DNA of 64,000 bases from an uncultured Chitinophagaceae bacterium. GTDB taxonomy: Bacteria > Bacteroidota > Bacteroidia > Chitinophagales > Chitinophagaceae. The first letter of the stretch is position 1. The number at the start of each line of letters is the position of its first letter. Below are positions 8,938 to 18,149 of this stretch, one piece after another. The DNA lies in contig CALJNC010000048.1 of assembly GCA_937981995.1 (NCBI GenBank), positions 1 to 64,000 on the forward strand, in the 5' to 3' direction. Under the pieces are notes generated by a model, which saw nothing but the letters and a program-made list of their open reading frames with translations, had not been told where the DNA came from and did no database searches. The position numbers and the translations under genes are program-made.

Positions 8938-10899
8938 ATGAATAAAATACTTTTACTCTTTACCGCATTTTGCTTCGCAGTGAGTTCTGCAGTAGCTCAA
9001 GGTCAGGTAAATCAAACAACTTCTGATTTGATCCCACAAGATCAATATGTGCCAGGCACAATGCCTGCTCCGCCTGCCGGCAAACAACGTGGTGTAGGTG
9101 ATCCTTTCCCTAGTACAATAGGTACTAAAACGGTTATAGGTAAAACTACCTATGATTTACAAACAAATGGTGCTTTACAAAATCGTATCATGGTTACAGG
9201 TGGTAATGAGGTTCATGCTGCATGGACAATGTCACAAGAAACCGGTGTTACTAGTACATCTTCTTTTGCAGATAGAGGTACTGGATATGCTTATCACAAT
9301 GGTACAGCTTGGGGCGCAGCTCCTACTGCTCGTATAGAAGGTGCTACTCGTACTGGTTTTGGTGGTATGGCTGTTAATGGTAGTGGTAATGTTGTATACA
9401 TGGCGCATAGCGGTGCATACGATATCATGCTTAGCGAAAAAGCTAGTGGTACATGGAACACAGTAACAACAGCATTAAACTCTAGCCCAATTCAAGCAAT
9501 TTGGCCTGATGTAGCTACTTCTGGTAACTGGATGTATGTTATTTGTGGTTCTGCTGATTCAAATAGCCGTACAAATGGTATTCGTAATGGTTACTACTTT
9601 TCTCGTTCTAATGATAATGGAGCTACTTGGATAGATAATGTAATTCCTATGCCTTTAATTGATAGTGCTGGTCACTATAGAGGAGGTGGTAATGCATACA
9701 GCATTTCTGCACGTGATTCTATTGTTGCCATCGTATTTGGAGATGTAGCTACTGATTTAACTTTGTTACAATCTAATGACTACGGTGCTACTTGGACTAA
9801 AAAAGTAATTTGGGATTGGCCATTAGAGTATTACAATTTTGGTAGTATGTCTATGACTGATACGAATAGTGATAATATTCCTGATACATTATATACTATT
9901 GATGGTGCATTTGATGTAGCTATTGATAAAGATGGTGAATCTCATATCGCATTCTCTACACTACGTGTATTTAAAGACGGAACGTCTACTGGTTATAGTT
10001 ACTTTATGTTTACTTCTGGTATGAGATATTATAACTCAATAGCTGATTCTGTTGCTGAGGTTGATAATATTTTTAGCCTTCACTATGCTTTATGTAATGG
10101 TGATAGCGTTATGTCTGCGATTCCAAATTATACAACAGCTACTGGAGTGGGCGATGCAAACTACAATACAATCGGATTGCTTACTATGCCTCAGGTATCT
10201 GTAAATGAAACAAACGATGATATTTACTTAACGTATACGGCTATTGCTGATGGTGACCAAACAGAAATTGATATTGCACACCCATATTGGTTTGGTGTAT
10301 CAGGTATCGATGGTCAGCCTTACAGAGAAGTAATGGTATTACCATCTAATAATAAAGGTGCAAGCTTTGGGTATCCAGTAAACGTTTCACGTACTGGTCA
10401 CTATGAAGAAGCATTTGTATCTGTACCAGAAAGAGTTTCAGGTACTGATTTACACTTATTATATCAAGGTGATATTGAGCCAGGAACAATTCTTCAAAAT
10501 GAAGATACATATGATTCTGATTTCGAAAATTACATCATTCACCAACAAGTTACTATCAGTGAAATTTTTGCTGAAAGTTTAAGTATTGGTGCACCATGTA
10601 ACGCATTTGAATTACCTCTTTCAATATCTGATGTAGTAAATTCATTTAACGGAACGGTAAATATTTATCCTAACCCGGCCGTTGATTTTGTAACAGTTGA
10701 ATTGGATTTAGACAAAACAGCTAAGCAAGTTTCTTACGAATTGTTTGATTTGACAGGTCGTTTAATTTCTACTGTAACACATAGTAATATCTCAACTGAT
10801 AATGTTCAGATTAGTGTACAAGACTTAAGTGCTGGTAACTATATTTTAAAAGTAAATGCTGATAATGCATTAAGCACTCATAAAGTAAGTGTAAAATAA
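8938..10899 (+). CDS. Secreted Asp-box (BNR-like) protein with T9SS type A tail
   Basis: 653 residues. The signal peptide (MNKILLLFTAFCFAVSSAVAQ) is followed by a roughly 500-residue body with Asp-box-like motifs, SRSNDNGATW near residue 222 and SNDYGATW near 279, of the kind found at blade turns in sialidase-like beta-propellers. I see no sialidase catalytic Arg triad, so an enzymatic role is not supported. The C-terminus has the type A T9SS tail (VNIYPNPAVDFVTVEL, then LSAGNYILKV). It is a stand-alone transcription unit: a -7 element upstream and a strong hairpin terminator downstream. Probably an abundant secreted or surface protein. Confidence 0.85.
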   Translation: MNKILLLFTAFCFAVSSAVAQGQVNQTTSDLIPQDQYVPGTMPAPPAGKQRGVGDPFPSTIGTKTVIGKTTYDLQTNGALQNRIMVTGGNEVHAAWTMSQETGVTSTSSFADRGTGYAYHNGTAWGAAPTARIEGATRTGFGGMAVNGSGNVVYMAHSGAYDIMLSEKASGTWNTVTTALNSSPIQAIWPDVATSGNWMYVICGSADSNSRTNGIRNGYYFSRSNDNGATWIDNVIPMPLIDSAGHYRGGGNAYSISARDSIVAIVFGDVATDLTLLQSNDYGATWTKKVIWDWPLEYYNFGSMSMTDTNSDNIPDTLYTIDGAFDVAIDKDGESHIAFSTLRVFKDGTSTGYSYFMFTSGMRYYNSIADSVAEVDNIFSLHYALCNGDSVMSAIPNYTTATGVGDANYNTIGLLTMPQVSVNETNDDIYLTYTAIADGDQTEIDIAHPYWFGVSGIDGQPYREVMVLPSNNKGASFGYPVNVSRTGHYEEAFVSVPERVSGTDLHLLYQGDIEPGTILQNEDTYDSDFENYIIHQQVTISEIFAESLSIGAPCNAFELPLSISDVVNSFNGTVNIYPNPAVDFVTVELDLDKTAKQVSYELFDLTGRLISTVTHSNISTDNVQISVQDLSAGNYILKVNADNALSTHKVSVK

Positions 10900-10920
10900 G
10901 TTTACTACTTATCTAATTAT

Positions 10921-10954
10921 AAAGCCCCCACGCAAATGCGTGGGGGCTTTTTTT
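10921..10954. terminator. Intrinsic terminator, bidirectional
   Basis: AAAGCCCCCACGC and GCGTGGGGGCTTT form a 13-bp perfect stem around a 4-nt loop, followed by TTTT. It ends the Asp-box gene on the plus strand and lies just downstream of the PspC gene on the minus strand, so it probably serves both. Confidence 0.92.
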
Positions 10955-10965
10955 ATTCTAGTTTT

Positions 10966-11187
10966 TTAAATCCACTTAATAGGATTCCTTTTATTGAAAA
11001 TATGATAACGACGCATATTGCGCCAAAAGCTTAATATAAAGTATATGATAATAGGCGAACCAAAGGTCAGAAAAGATATATAGATAAACCACATTCTAAT
11101 TTTGGCTATGGATATATTCAGTTTTTCACCAATTGATGTACACACACCAAACAAGGAAAACTCAACTAAATTTCTAACTCTTTTCAT
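10966..11187 (-). CDS. PspC-domain small membrane protein
   Basis: 73 residues from the ATG at 11187. GAGGAG lies 5 nt before this ATG, an unusually clear Shine-Dalgarno for this genome, and it decides the start over a TTG four codons upstream. The protein begins MKRVRNLVEFSLFGVCTSIGEKLNI, the short amphipathic PspC opening (typically 'GVCgGlaey'), followed by one or two membrane segments (IRMWFIYISFL, IIIYFILSFW) and a basic end. PspC proteins act in envelope-stress responses; in Bacteroidota many single-domain copies of unknown role exist. No psp partner gene is adjacent. Confidence 0.75.
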   Translation of the reverse strand: MKRVRNLVEFSLFGVCTSIGEKLNISIAKIRMWFIYISFLTFGSPIIIYFILSFWRNMRRYHIFNKRNPIKWI

Positions 11188-11248
11188 ATTACTCCTCAAA
11201 AATAAGGAATTTTAGGAATACCTAAGTTTTCCTTACTTAAATGCATAG

Positions 11249-11256
11249 TACATTTG
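11249..11256 (+). promoter_or_regulatory. Putative -7 element TACATTTG for the DUF3467-guaA unit
   Basis: TACATTTG matches TAnnTTTG exactly and lies 16 bp before the ATG at 11273, implying a very short leader for the two-gene unit. Confidence 0.5.
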
Positions 11257-11272
11257 CCTAAAATACATTAAA

Positions 11273-11599
11273 ATGGCAGACGAGCAGCAACAACAAGGGC
11301 AAGATCCTAATCAGCTAAACATAGAACTTACAGAAGAAATGGCGGATGGTACGTATAGTAATTTAGCTATCATAACGCATTCTAACTCTGAGTTTATAGT
11401 AGATTTTATAAACGTTATGCCAGGTATTCCCAAGGCAAAAGTTAAGTCAAGAATTGTTTTGACGCCCCAGCACGCTAAGCGCTTAATGAAAGCACTAGCA
11501 GATAATGTACAAAAATTTGAACAAGTAAACGGACCAATTAAAGATACTGAGCCACAAGGTTTACCAATGCAATTTGGAGGTCCTACAGCACAAGCATAG
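11273..11599 (+). CDS. DUF3467-family protein
   Basis: 108 residues. After a Gln-rich start the body (LNIELTEEMADGTYSNLAIITHSNSEF, then FINVMPGIPKAKVKSRIVLTPQHAKRLMKAL) is the conserved DUF3467 fold, a small protein widespread in Bacteroidota and of unknown function. The C-terminal 25 residues are variable and Pro/Gly-rich. It is encoded 3 bp upstream of guaA, so the two are almost certainly co-transcribed, but I know of no established functional link. The -7 element TACATTTG lies just upstream. Confidence 0.85.
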   Translation: MADEQQQQGQDPNQLNIELTEEMADGTYSNLAIITHSNSEFIVDFINVMPGIPKAKVKSRIVLTPQHAKRLMKALADNVQKFEQVNGPIKDTEPQGLPMQFGGPTAQA

Positions 11600-11602
11600 T
11601 AT

Positions 11603-13135
11603 ATGAACGAAAAAATTATTATTCTTGATTTTGGTTCGCAATACACCCAACTTATCGCACGCAATGTTCGTGAGCATAATATCTACTGCGAAATACTTCC
11701 TTTTAGTTCTGAGCTAAAGTTTGATAGCTCTGTAAAGGGTGTGATTTTATCAGGTAGTCCTTGCTCGGTAAACGATGAGGATAATCCCTCGATTGATATC
11801 GAAGCAATTAATGCCAAGGTACCAGTATTGGGGATTTGTTATGGTGCTCAGTTAACTACCAAAAACTTAGGAGGCAAGGTAGAAAAATCATCAACAAGAG
11901 AGTACGGTCGTGCCCAATTAATTGATATTGAAGAAAATCATTTATTGTTCAATGAGGTATCTGCTTCGGAGGTTTGGATGAGTCATGCCGATACAATTAC
12001 GAAATTGCCTGAGGGAATACGCGTGATTGCTAAAACGGATAGCATCCCAATTGCTGCTTTTGAAGTAGAAAATAAACCAAACCCTTGGTATGGAATTCAG
12101 TTTCATCCAGAGGTGACGCATAGTCAAAAAGGGAAACGAATTATTGGTAACTTTTTGGTGGATGTATGCGGTTGCTCGCAAGACTGGACACCAGCATCTT
12201 ACGTAAAAGAAACGGTTGCTGAAATAAAAGAATTAGTAGGAGAGCATAAAGTTGTAATGGCTTTGAGCGGTGGGGTAGATAGTACGGTAGCTGCAACCTT
12301 AATTCATAGAGCAATTGGTGAGCAACTAACCTGCGTATTTGTAGATAATGGACTTTTACGCAAAGATGAATTTAGTCAAGTACTTACAGATTATGAAAAG
12401 CTAGGCTTGAACATTATAGGCGTAAATGCTGCTGATAAATTTTATACTCAATTAAAAGGTAAAAGTGACCCCGAAGAAAAGAGAAAAATTATTGGTGGTG
12501 GCTTTATTGAAATTTTTGATGAAGAAGCAAAAAAAATAGGTGACGTATCTTTTCTTGGACAAGGAACTATATATCCTGATGTTATAGAAAGTGTATCAGT
12601 AAATGGTCCTTCAGTAACTATTAAGTCGCATCATAATGTAGGTGGCTTACCAGAAAAAATGAACTTAAAACTAGTAGAACCTTTGCGTTACCTTTTTAAA
12701 GATGAAGTGCGTAAAATAGGTAAAGAGCTAGGCTTAGATAAAGATTTTGTGCAACGCCATCCTTTCCCAGGTCCTGGTTTAGGTATTCGTATTCTTGGAG
12801 AAGTATCTGCTGAAAAAGCAAAAATGCTTCAAGAAGCAGATCATATTTTTATCCAAGGATTAAAGGATGCTAACTTATACCATCAAGTATGGCAAGCAGG
12901 TGCTATGCTGCTGCCTGTACAAAGTGTGGGTGTAATGGGAGATGAGCGTACCTATGAGTTTACACTAGCCCTTCGTGCTGTAACAAGCGTTGATGGTATG
13001 ACGGCCGATTGGGCCCATTTACCACATAAGTTTTTAGCTAAAGTTTCTAATGATATTATTAATAAAGTACAAGGTATCAACCGTGTGGTTTATGATATTA
13101 GTAGTAAGCCGCCGGCTACCATTGAGTGGGAGTAA
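11603..13135 (+). CDS. guaA: GMP synthase, glutamine-hydrolysing
   Basis: 510 residues. It converts XMP, ATP and glutamine to GMP. The N-terminal class I amidotransferase domain shows the nucleophile in GICYGAQ (Cys near residue 78) and the His-Glu pair in FHPEVTHSQ (near 168). The ATP-pyrophosphatase P-loop is [12 protein letters not shown] (near residues 220-231), and the dimerisation domain ends canonically in PPATIEWE. It is the second gene of a unit with DUF3467 (3-bp gap). Its stop abuts the stop of the convergent VWA gene directly, with no intergenic base. Confidence 0.98.
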   Translation: MNEKIIILDFGSQYTQLIARNVREHNIYCEILPFSSELKFDSSVKGVILSGSPCSVNDEDNPSIDIEAINAKVPVLGICYGAQLTTKNLGGKVEKSSTREYGRAQLIDIEENHLLFNEVSASEVWMSHADTITKLPEGIRVIAKTDSIPIAAFEVENKPNPWYGIQFHPEVTHSQKGKRIIGNFLVDVCGCSQDWTPASYVKETVAEIKELVGEHKVVMALSGGVDSTVAATLIHRAIGEQLTCVFVDNGLLRKDEFSQVLTDYEKLGLNIIGVNAADKFYTQLKGKSDPEEKRKIIGGGFIEIFDEEAKKIGDVSFLGQGTIYPDVIESVSVNGPSVTIKSHHNVGGLPEKMNLKLVEPLRYLFKDEVRKIGKELGLDKDFVQRHPFPGPGLGIRILGEVSAEKAKMLQEADHIFIQGLKDANLYHQVWQAGAMLLPVQSVGVMGDERTYEFTLALRAVTSVDGMTADWAHLPHKFLAKVSNDIINKVQGINRVVYDISSKPPATIEWE

Positions 13136-15214
13136 TTAGTAAGCACCAAATCTTTTACGCAAGAACCATTCAAGAGCTAAAAGGATAAAAATCAAAAAGA
13201 ACAACCATTTCTTATCAATAAGTGGGAAGGTAGTTAACTCACTACGTAAAATAGTTTTTACGTTTTTGTCTGCTTTAATTTTATCATAAAGGCTTGCAAT
13301 ATTATTACTTCCAACAAAGGCTCCACTATTATTTTCCGCCAGCTGCTTAAGCATGCCAAAGTCTGCCGTTGTATTTAAATCTTCAATGTTTTGAGCTACA
13401 ACCTTTAGTTTCCCATATTCACTATATGTTTTACCATTAAATTGAGTATAAGCTTTGTAATTATAGTTTCCTGCACCAAGAGAGCCAATGTTGATAGAGT
13501 AAGAATTACCCTCCTTATTCATTGTATAGTCAATTACTTTTCCTTCACTACTTTTTAATTCAAGTTGTACATCAGGAGTATTAATTAGTTCATAGCCTTC
13601 ATTATAAAGCTCAGCATCAAAGTTGATAGCGTCTGTTTGATTATACAAACTTTTAGAAGTGCTTAATCTAAACTTCCGTTTATCATTTTTTACAGATAAG
13701 AATTGAGCTGTTTTTGTGATAAGTTCTTCTACAATTTTATAATTTTTATGCTGTTTGTAGTCGTACATTTTCCAGCGCCATAAGCCTTCACCTGCTATAA
13801 CGGCTGTTTTAGCACGCGCACCGGTTTGCATTATCCATAAAGGGTAATCGGTACTTACACTTCCTATTCGTTGGTAATACAATGTTTGCGTATTAGGTCC
13901 TGCCTTAAAGTTTCCAAAAGGCGTGCTTAAAGGAGGGAAGTTCAATGTCTTAGGTACGGTCAAGTTGAAATAAGAGAAATTATTATTTCGCTTGGGTAGG
14001 GCATTGCTATGGCTAGCACCTCGAGCAGAAATTTGCAATGCACTTTGTTGCTTGTTTAATAAAGGTAAGGCCGTTTGATGTCCTACAATGTAACAGATAG
14101 AAACACTCGCTTTTTTGGCTTGATTGATTACTGTATTCGCATTAAATCGTGGAGAGGGCAAATTATGTAAAATAATTAAATTGTAATCTGCAGGTCGTAC
14201 AGTTAATTTATCAGCTGTAGCTACCGTTATTTTATAATTTTTATTGATAGATAAAGCCTGCTTCAAAGTTGCAATATCAGGGTGAGGTGCATTGGCAAGA
14301 ATTAGAATTTTTTCTTTATTATCTAATACCTCTACAAAAACATCTTGCACATTATTTGCAATGTTTCGCTCTCCGTTTAATTTACTAATTCTTACAGAGT
14401 ATCTATGTAGTCCGGCTCTGCTAGCATTCACAACAGTTTCAATAGAAGATGCATATCGGTTGCTATTGGCGGTAACACTTTTTGAAGCAACAACGCGTCC
14501 TGCGGTATGACTATAAATACTTATTTGCAAACCTTTGCCCTGGCCTGCAAATACTGATATATCTGAGCGTATAGAAAATTTATCATTTAAATAAACTGTC
14601 TTATTGGCAAAAACTCGTGAAATAGCAGCATCGCGCTGAATGTTAGTATCTCCAACTCCAATGGTATAAATGCTACCCGCAAAGTCCGATGGTTTTAAAG
14701 AAGGATTACTTCCTAAATTATAAATACCATCACTAGCCATAACCACAGCGGCAAGGTTTTCACTATCGTAGGATTGTATTAGATTTTCTAAGCTAGAGGA
14801 AATATCCGTTGCTTTTTGGTTGTATTTATAATCCAAGGTGTCATTAAGATATTCACCAAAATGATAAGGTTTTACATTATAGTCAACTTCTAATTTTGCA
14901 ATTAAATCATTTAAGCCATTTTTATACGTAGCGGCATCTATGTTTTTAAAAGCATGCTTTTGCGACGCTGAATTGTCTATCAAAAAAGCAATCGTTGGTT
15001 TTTCTTCTTTGTTTTGCAGGTTACGAAAAATAGGAGAGAGTAATAAAAAAGCCAAGGTGGATACAGCCAATGTGCGCATAGCCGCTACTAGCCAATAGAT
15101 TCCTTTTTTTTCAAATTTATCTTGCTTTTTGCGATAAAGAAAAATAGCATAAACCACACCAAGCAAAATGCAGAATAAGATAAAAATATATGGATAGGCT
15201 ATTGAAAAGCTCAA
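13136..15214 (-). CDS. VWA-like membrane protein (N- and C-terminal membrane anchors)
   Basis: 692 residues. Two N-terminal membrane helices (residues about 6-28 and 41-62) precede a von Willebrand A-like domain: PTIAFLIDNSASQ near residue 75 is a MIDAS-like D-x-S-x-S and AAVVMASDGIYNLG near residue 155 is the later acidic motif. A long periplasmic beta-rich region follows, including a segment (ILILANAPHPDIATLKQAL, then LIILHNLP) resembling a glutamine-amidotransferase-like alpha/beta domain. One helix near the C-terminus (WLFFLIFILLALEWFL) ends in a basic anchor. This layout is common in uncharacterised Bacteroidota VWA proteins related to BatA/B; no bat-operon partner is adjacent. Function unknown. 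Confidence 0.75.
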   Translation of the reverse strand: MSFSIAYPYIFILFCILLGVVYAIFLYRKKQDKFEKKGIYWLVAAMRTLAVSTLAFLLLSPIFRNLQNKEEKPTIAFLIDNSASQKHAFKNIDAATYKNGLNDLIAKLEVDYNVKPYHFGEYLNDTLDYKYNQKATDISSSLENLIQSYDSENLAAVVMASDGIYNLGSNPSLKPSDFAGSIYTIGVGDTNIQRDAAISRVFANKTVYLNDKFSIRSDISVFAGQGKGLQISIYSHTAGRVVASKSVTANSNRYASSIETVVNASRAGLHRYSVRISKLNGERNIANNVQDVFVEVLDNKEKILILANAPHPDIATLKQALSINKNYKITVATADKLTVRPADYNLIILHNLPSPRFNANTVINQAKKASVSICYIVGHQTALPLLNKQQSALQISARGASHSNALPKRNNNFSYFNLTVPKTLNFPPLSTPFGNFKAGPNTQTLYYQRIGSVSTDYPLWIMQTGARAKTAVIAGEGLWRWKMYDYKQHKNYKIVEELITKTAQFLSVKNDKRKFRLSTSKSLYNQTDAINFDAELYNEGYELINTPDVQLELKSSEGKVIDYTMNKEGNSYSINIGSLGAGNYNYKAYTQFNGKTYSEYGKLKVVAQNIEDLNTTADFGMLKQLAENNSGAFVGSNNIASLYDKIKADKNVKTILRSELTTFPLIDKKWLFFLIFILLALEWFLRKRFGAY

Positions 15215-15291
15215 GCTAGGAATTCTCTAATTGTAAGATATAAAGATAAGCTTCGTGGACGTTATAGAGTTCTTAAAAAGAAAGGAGTTTA

Positions 15292-16281
15292 CTAGTTCAA
15301 CATCTTCCAAAGTTGATCTTTCAACTCATCCAATCCTTGCTGTGCAACAGAGGAAATAAAAATATGCGGTATGTCCTTGGGAAGTGAAGTAGCAATTTCT
15401 TTTTTCAATTCATCATCTAGCATATCACTTTTGCTTATAGCCAGTAAGCGGTCTTTATGAATCAATTCAGGATTATACACTTTCAATTCGTTTAATAGTA
15501 TTTCATACTCCTTAGCATAATCTTCTGCATCAGCAGGGATTAAAAATAGGAGTGCAGCATTACGTTCAATATGCCTAAGGAATCGAAAGCCCAATCCTTT
15601 ACCTTCGCTTGCGCCTTCAATAATACCCGGTAAATCTGCCATACAAAATGACTTATCGCCACGGTAAGGAATCATACCTAATTGAGGAACCAATGTGGTA
15701 AAAGCATAATTGGCAATTTTGGGCTTTGCAGCACTTATAGTTGAAAGTAAGGTTGATTTTCCGGCATTCGGGAAGCCAACTAAACCTACATCTGCCAACA
15801 CTTTTAGTTCAAGGACTTTCCAACCTTCGGCACCTTCCTCGCCCGGTTGTGAGTAATCGGGTGATTGTTTGGTAGCACTTTTAAAGTTTGCATTTCCTAA
15901 TCCGCCTCGACCACCTTTAACCCAAACAACTTCCTGACCATGTTCAAGAATTTCTATTTCCTGTTCGCCGGTTTCCTCATCGCGTGAGATAGTTCCTAGT
16001 GGTACTTCAATAATTATATCTTTACCAGATTTTCCACTGCTATTTCCCTTGTTACCCGGTTTGCCATCTTCGGCTAAAATATTTTTACGATAGCGTAAAT
16101 GAATCAGTGTCCAAAGGTTTTCATTACCTCGTAAAATAATATGCGCACCACGGCCACCGTCGCCACCATCAGGTCCGCCCATGTCTACATGTTTTTCTCT
16201 ATGAAAGTGTCTACTCCCTGCACCGCCCTTACCTGAGCGGCAAAAAACACGAATTAAATCTATGAAATTGCCTTTTTCCAA
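15292..16281 (-). CDS. obgE: Obg/CgtA GTPase
   Basis: 329 residues. A ribosome-associated GTPase acting in 50S maturation and growth control. The Gly-rich Obg domain is present ([16 protein letters not shown] near residue 15; [13 protein letters not shown]). The G domain has G1 GFPNAGKST (near residues 169-177), G3 DLPG (near 217) and the NKxD-equivalent SKSD (near 289). The extra C-terminal OCT domain of some homologues is absent, as is usual in this phylum. It is co-directional with adk, 33 bp downstream of it; the pair is likely one transcript. Confidence 0.96.
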   Translation of the reverse strand: MEKGNFIDLIRVFCRSGKGGAGSRHFHREKHVDMGGPDGGDGGRGAHIILRGNENLWTLIHLRYRKNILAEDGKPGNKGNSSGKSGKDIIIEVPLGTISRDEETGEQEIEILEHGQEVVWVKGGRGGLGNANFKSATKQSPDYSQPGEEGAEGWKVLELKVLADVGLVGFPNAGKSTLLSTISAAKPKIANYAFTTLVPQLGMIPYRGDKSFCMADLPGIIEGASEGKGLGFRFLRHIERNAALLFLIPADAEDYAKEYEILLNELKVYNPELIHKDRLLAISKSDMLDDELKKEIATSLPKDIPHIFISSVAQQGLDELKDQLWKMLN

Positions 16282-16314
16282 AACTAAAAAGCGAAGGTAA
16301 GCCTTATTAATGCC

Positions 16315-16890
16315 TTAGGCTAAGCTATGCTCAATCTTAGCACTAATCGCTTCAAAAATATCTCCGATGCTACCAATACCTTCTACGCTTACTAGCTTAC
16401 CATGTTCTTTATAAAAGTCTGCTACAGGAGCTGTTTTTTCATGGTACTGCTTAATGCGGTTCGTTATTACCTCTTCGGTATCGTCGCTGCGTCCACTATC
16501 AATACCTCGTTGTACTAAACGTTTGATAAGTTCTTCTTCTTTTACCTCAAGGCTAATAACAAGATTGATTGGATTGTTTTTAAACTCTAATAATTTATCT
16601 AAAGCTTCAGCTTGTGCCACAGTACGTGGGAAACCGTCAAATATGAAACCTTTGGCCTCAGGATGAGCATCTAGTTTGCTGCTTATCATACCGATTACTA
16701 CCTCATCTGGTACTAGCTCGCCATTGTCCATATTCTTTTTAGCCTCTACGCCTAATGGGGTTTCTGCGGCCACTTCGGCACGTAGTATATCTCCTGTAGA
16801 AATATGCAACAAACCAAATTGTGATATGATGTTTTCTGATTGCGTTCCTTTTCCACTGCCCGGAGGTCCAAATAATACTAAATTAAACAT
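16315..16890 (-). CDS. adk: Adenylate kinase
   Basis: 191 residues from the ATG at 16890. An in-frame upstream start (16938) would add 16 hydrophobic residues not found in this enzyme, so I take MFNLVLFGPPGSGKGTQ as the N-terminus. The P-loop GPPGSGKGTQ (residues 8-17), the AMP-binding FDGFPRTVAQA and the lid arginine in RGIDSGRSDD are intact. The LID is short and lacks zinc cysteines, the form usual in Bacteroidota. It interconverts ATP, ADP and AMP in the cytosol. Located between the PagL-like gene and obg on the same strand. Confidence 0.96.
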   Translation of the reverse strand: MFNLVLFGPPGSGKGTQSENIISQFGLLHISTGDILRAEVAAETPLGVEAKKNMDNGELVPDEVVIGMISSKLDAHPEAKGFIFDGFPRTVAQAEALDKLLEFKNNPINLVISLEVKEEELIKRLVQRGIDSGRSDDTEEVITNRIKQYHEKTAPVADFYKEHGKLVSVEGIGSIGDIFEAISAKIEHSLA

Positions 16891-16938
16891 AAGGTCTTTT
16901 TTGTTTCTGAGAACTAACAAATATAGTGCGCAAGCCAA

Positions 16939-18045
16939 TTAAAACATAACTCCTGCGCAAAACTCTATATAATCTGCATTTATTTTATTTGATTTTAACA
17001 GTGAGCCTACAAAAAACCTTCGCAGCCATGTTTTATCATTTTTATAGATATAGTATTGAAAACCAAACTTTTGGTACCAAACCGCGTCTTGATTTCTAAT
17101 TTTTTTTGTGTACACGCCTATTTGAAATGGCAAGCCTACTCGGCCGTATAAAAGTTCAGCTCCCGCAAATACGCTTGAGTTGGTAGCTGACCAATCTAAA
17201 TTATCATTTATTAGACTATACTGAAAAGCACTCAACGCTTTGGTATTATAGTTAATATCAGTACCTATAAAAATTCTATGCTTCTTTAATAGTGTAGTAC
17301 CTAGGAAAACACTTTGGGAGTATATAGGATGAAGCGCCCCATTGGGAGTGCCTTGCTCGTTTAATGCAAAACCACTGCGCAAGCCAATGGTATAGCTTCG
17401 TTTTTCTTTTTTAACCGGCTTGGAAACGATTCTTTTTTTCTGTGCTTGCGGGTAATAATTTACTCCAAGGTATCCGCTAAAAAGATTGATTCCAAAATTT
17501 GGAGTACGAAACGCACCATTAGACATATGCGACATGCGTCCACCTACCTGTAGTTCTAGGTTTTTATGAATTGGGTAGTTCACCGCAGTTTGGATACTTG
17601 TAAAATTATTTAGTTTACTTCCTAAGTAATTGTTTAATGTATCCTCGCGTATCCAACTATCCGATGCTATGCCTATGCCACCACCTACTTTAAAGGTCCA
17701 GTTTAATTTTGCTTTGCGCAAAATAGCCCATTCAATACCTGGGTAAAACGAAAATGCATTGCCCAAGTCATCGCCATATTGTGAAAAGCAAAAATTGATT
17801 GATGGTACGGGGCAGTTGTTTTCCCGTTCCCATTTTCGTTTGCCATAAGTGCGGTGCGATATTGAAAGTTCAATTTCAGATGAGTAGGAGGGTGGATCTA
17901 GATATACTTTTTTAGTATGCTTATAAATGGCCCCGCCACAATATTTTAAATCAAAGCTTATTTCATCTATTCCTGGCAAACCTTTTTGCGCATGCGCTAA
18001 AAAGGTAAGGGCGAGGGATAAAATCAGAAATAAAACTTGCTTCAC
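16939..18045 (-). CDS. PagL-like acyloxyacyl hydrolase / lipid A 3-O-deacylase
   Basis: 368 residues if the GTG at 18045 is used, which gives a clean signal peptide (VKQVLFLILSLALTFLAHAQ). An ATG at 18090 would place 15 more hydrophobic residues in front, so the start is uncertain. The body is beta-strand-rich with alternating aromatics, fitting an outer-membrane barrel. GGRMSHMSNGAF (near residue 200) contains the His-x-Ser-Asn signature of PagL-type deacylases, with the catalytic His and Ser visible. By family it would trim an acyl chain from lipid A. The second half is another barrel-like region, longer than classical PagL (about 150-190 residues). Confidence 0.7.
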   Translation of the reverse strand: MKQVLFLILSLALTFLAHAQKGLPGIDEISFDLKYCGGAIYKHTKKVYLDPPSYSSEIELSISHRTYGKRKWERENNCPVPSINFCFSQYGDDLGNAFSFYPGIEWAILRKAKLNWTFKVGGGIGIASDSWIREDTLNNYLGSKLNNFTSIQTAVNYPIHKNLELQVGGRMSHMSNGAFRTPNFGINLFSGYLGVNYYPQAQKKRIVSKPVKKEKRSYTIGLRSGFALNEQGTPNGALHPIYSQSVFLGTTLLKKHRIFIGTDINYNTKALSAFQYSLINDNLDWSATNSSVFAGAELLYGRVGLPFQIGVYTKKIRNQDAVWYQKFGFQYYIYKNDKTWLRRFFVGSLLKSNKINADYIEFCAGVMF

Positions 18046-18149
18046 TAGGCTTAAAAGTAAAAAAAGAATGTGAAATAGGATGCTATTCACAATTCTGTTT
18101 ATAAGTCTATGCTAGAAGTCGGCTTGTCCTGCTACATTCGCATAATTCT

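Noticed and set aside
9073-9088. Second copy of the GC-rich palindrome (GCCTGCCGGCAAAC)
   Set aside because: Only a 10-bp core matches and it is in frame within a coding sequence; the full inverted repeat is absent.
8938-10899. Sialidase
   Set aside because: Asp-box motifs are present but no Arg triad or catalytic Tyr/Glu pattern can be seen; Asp boxes also occur in many non-enzymes.
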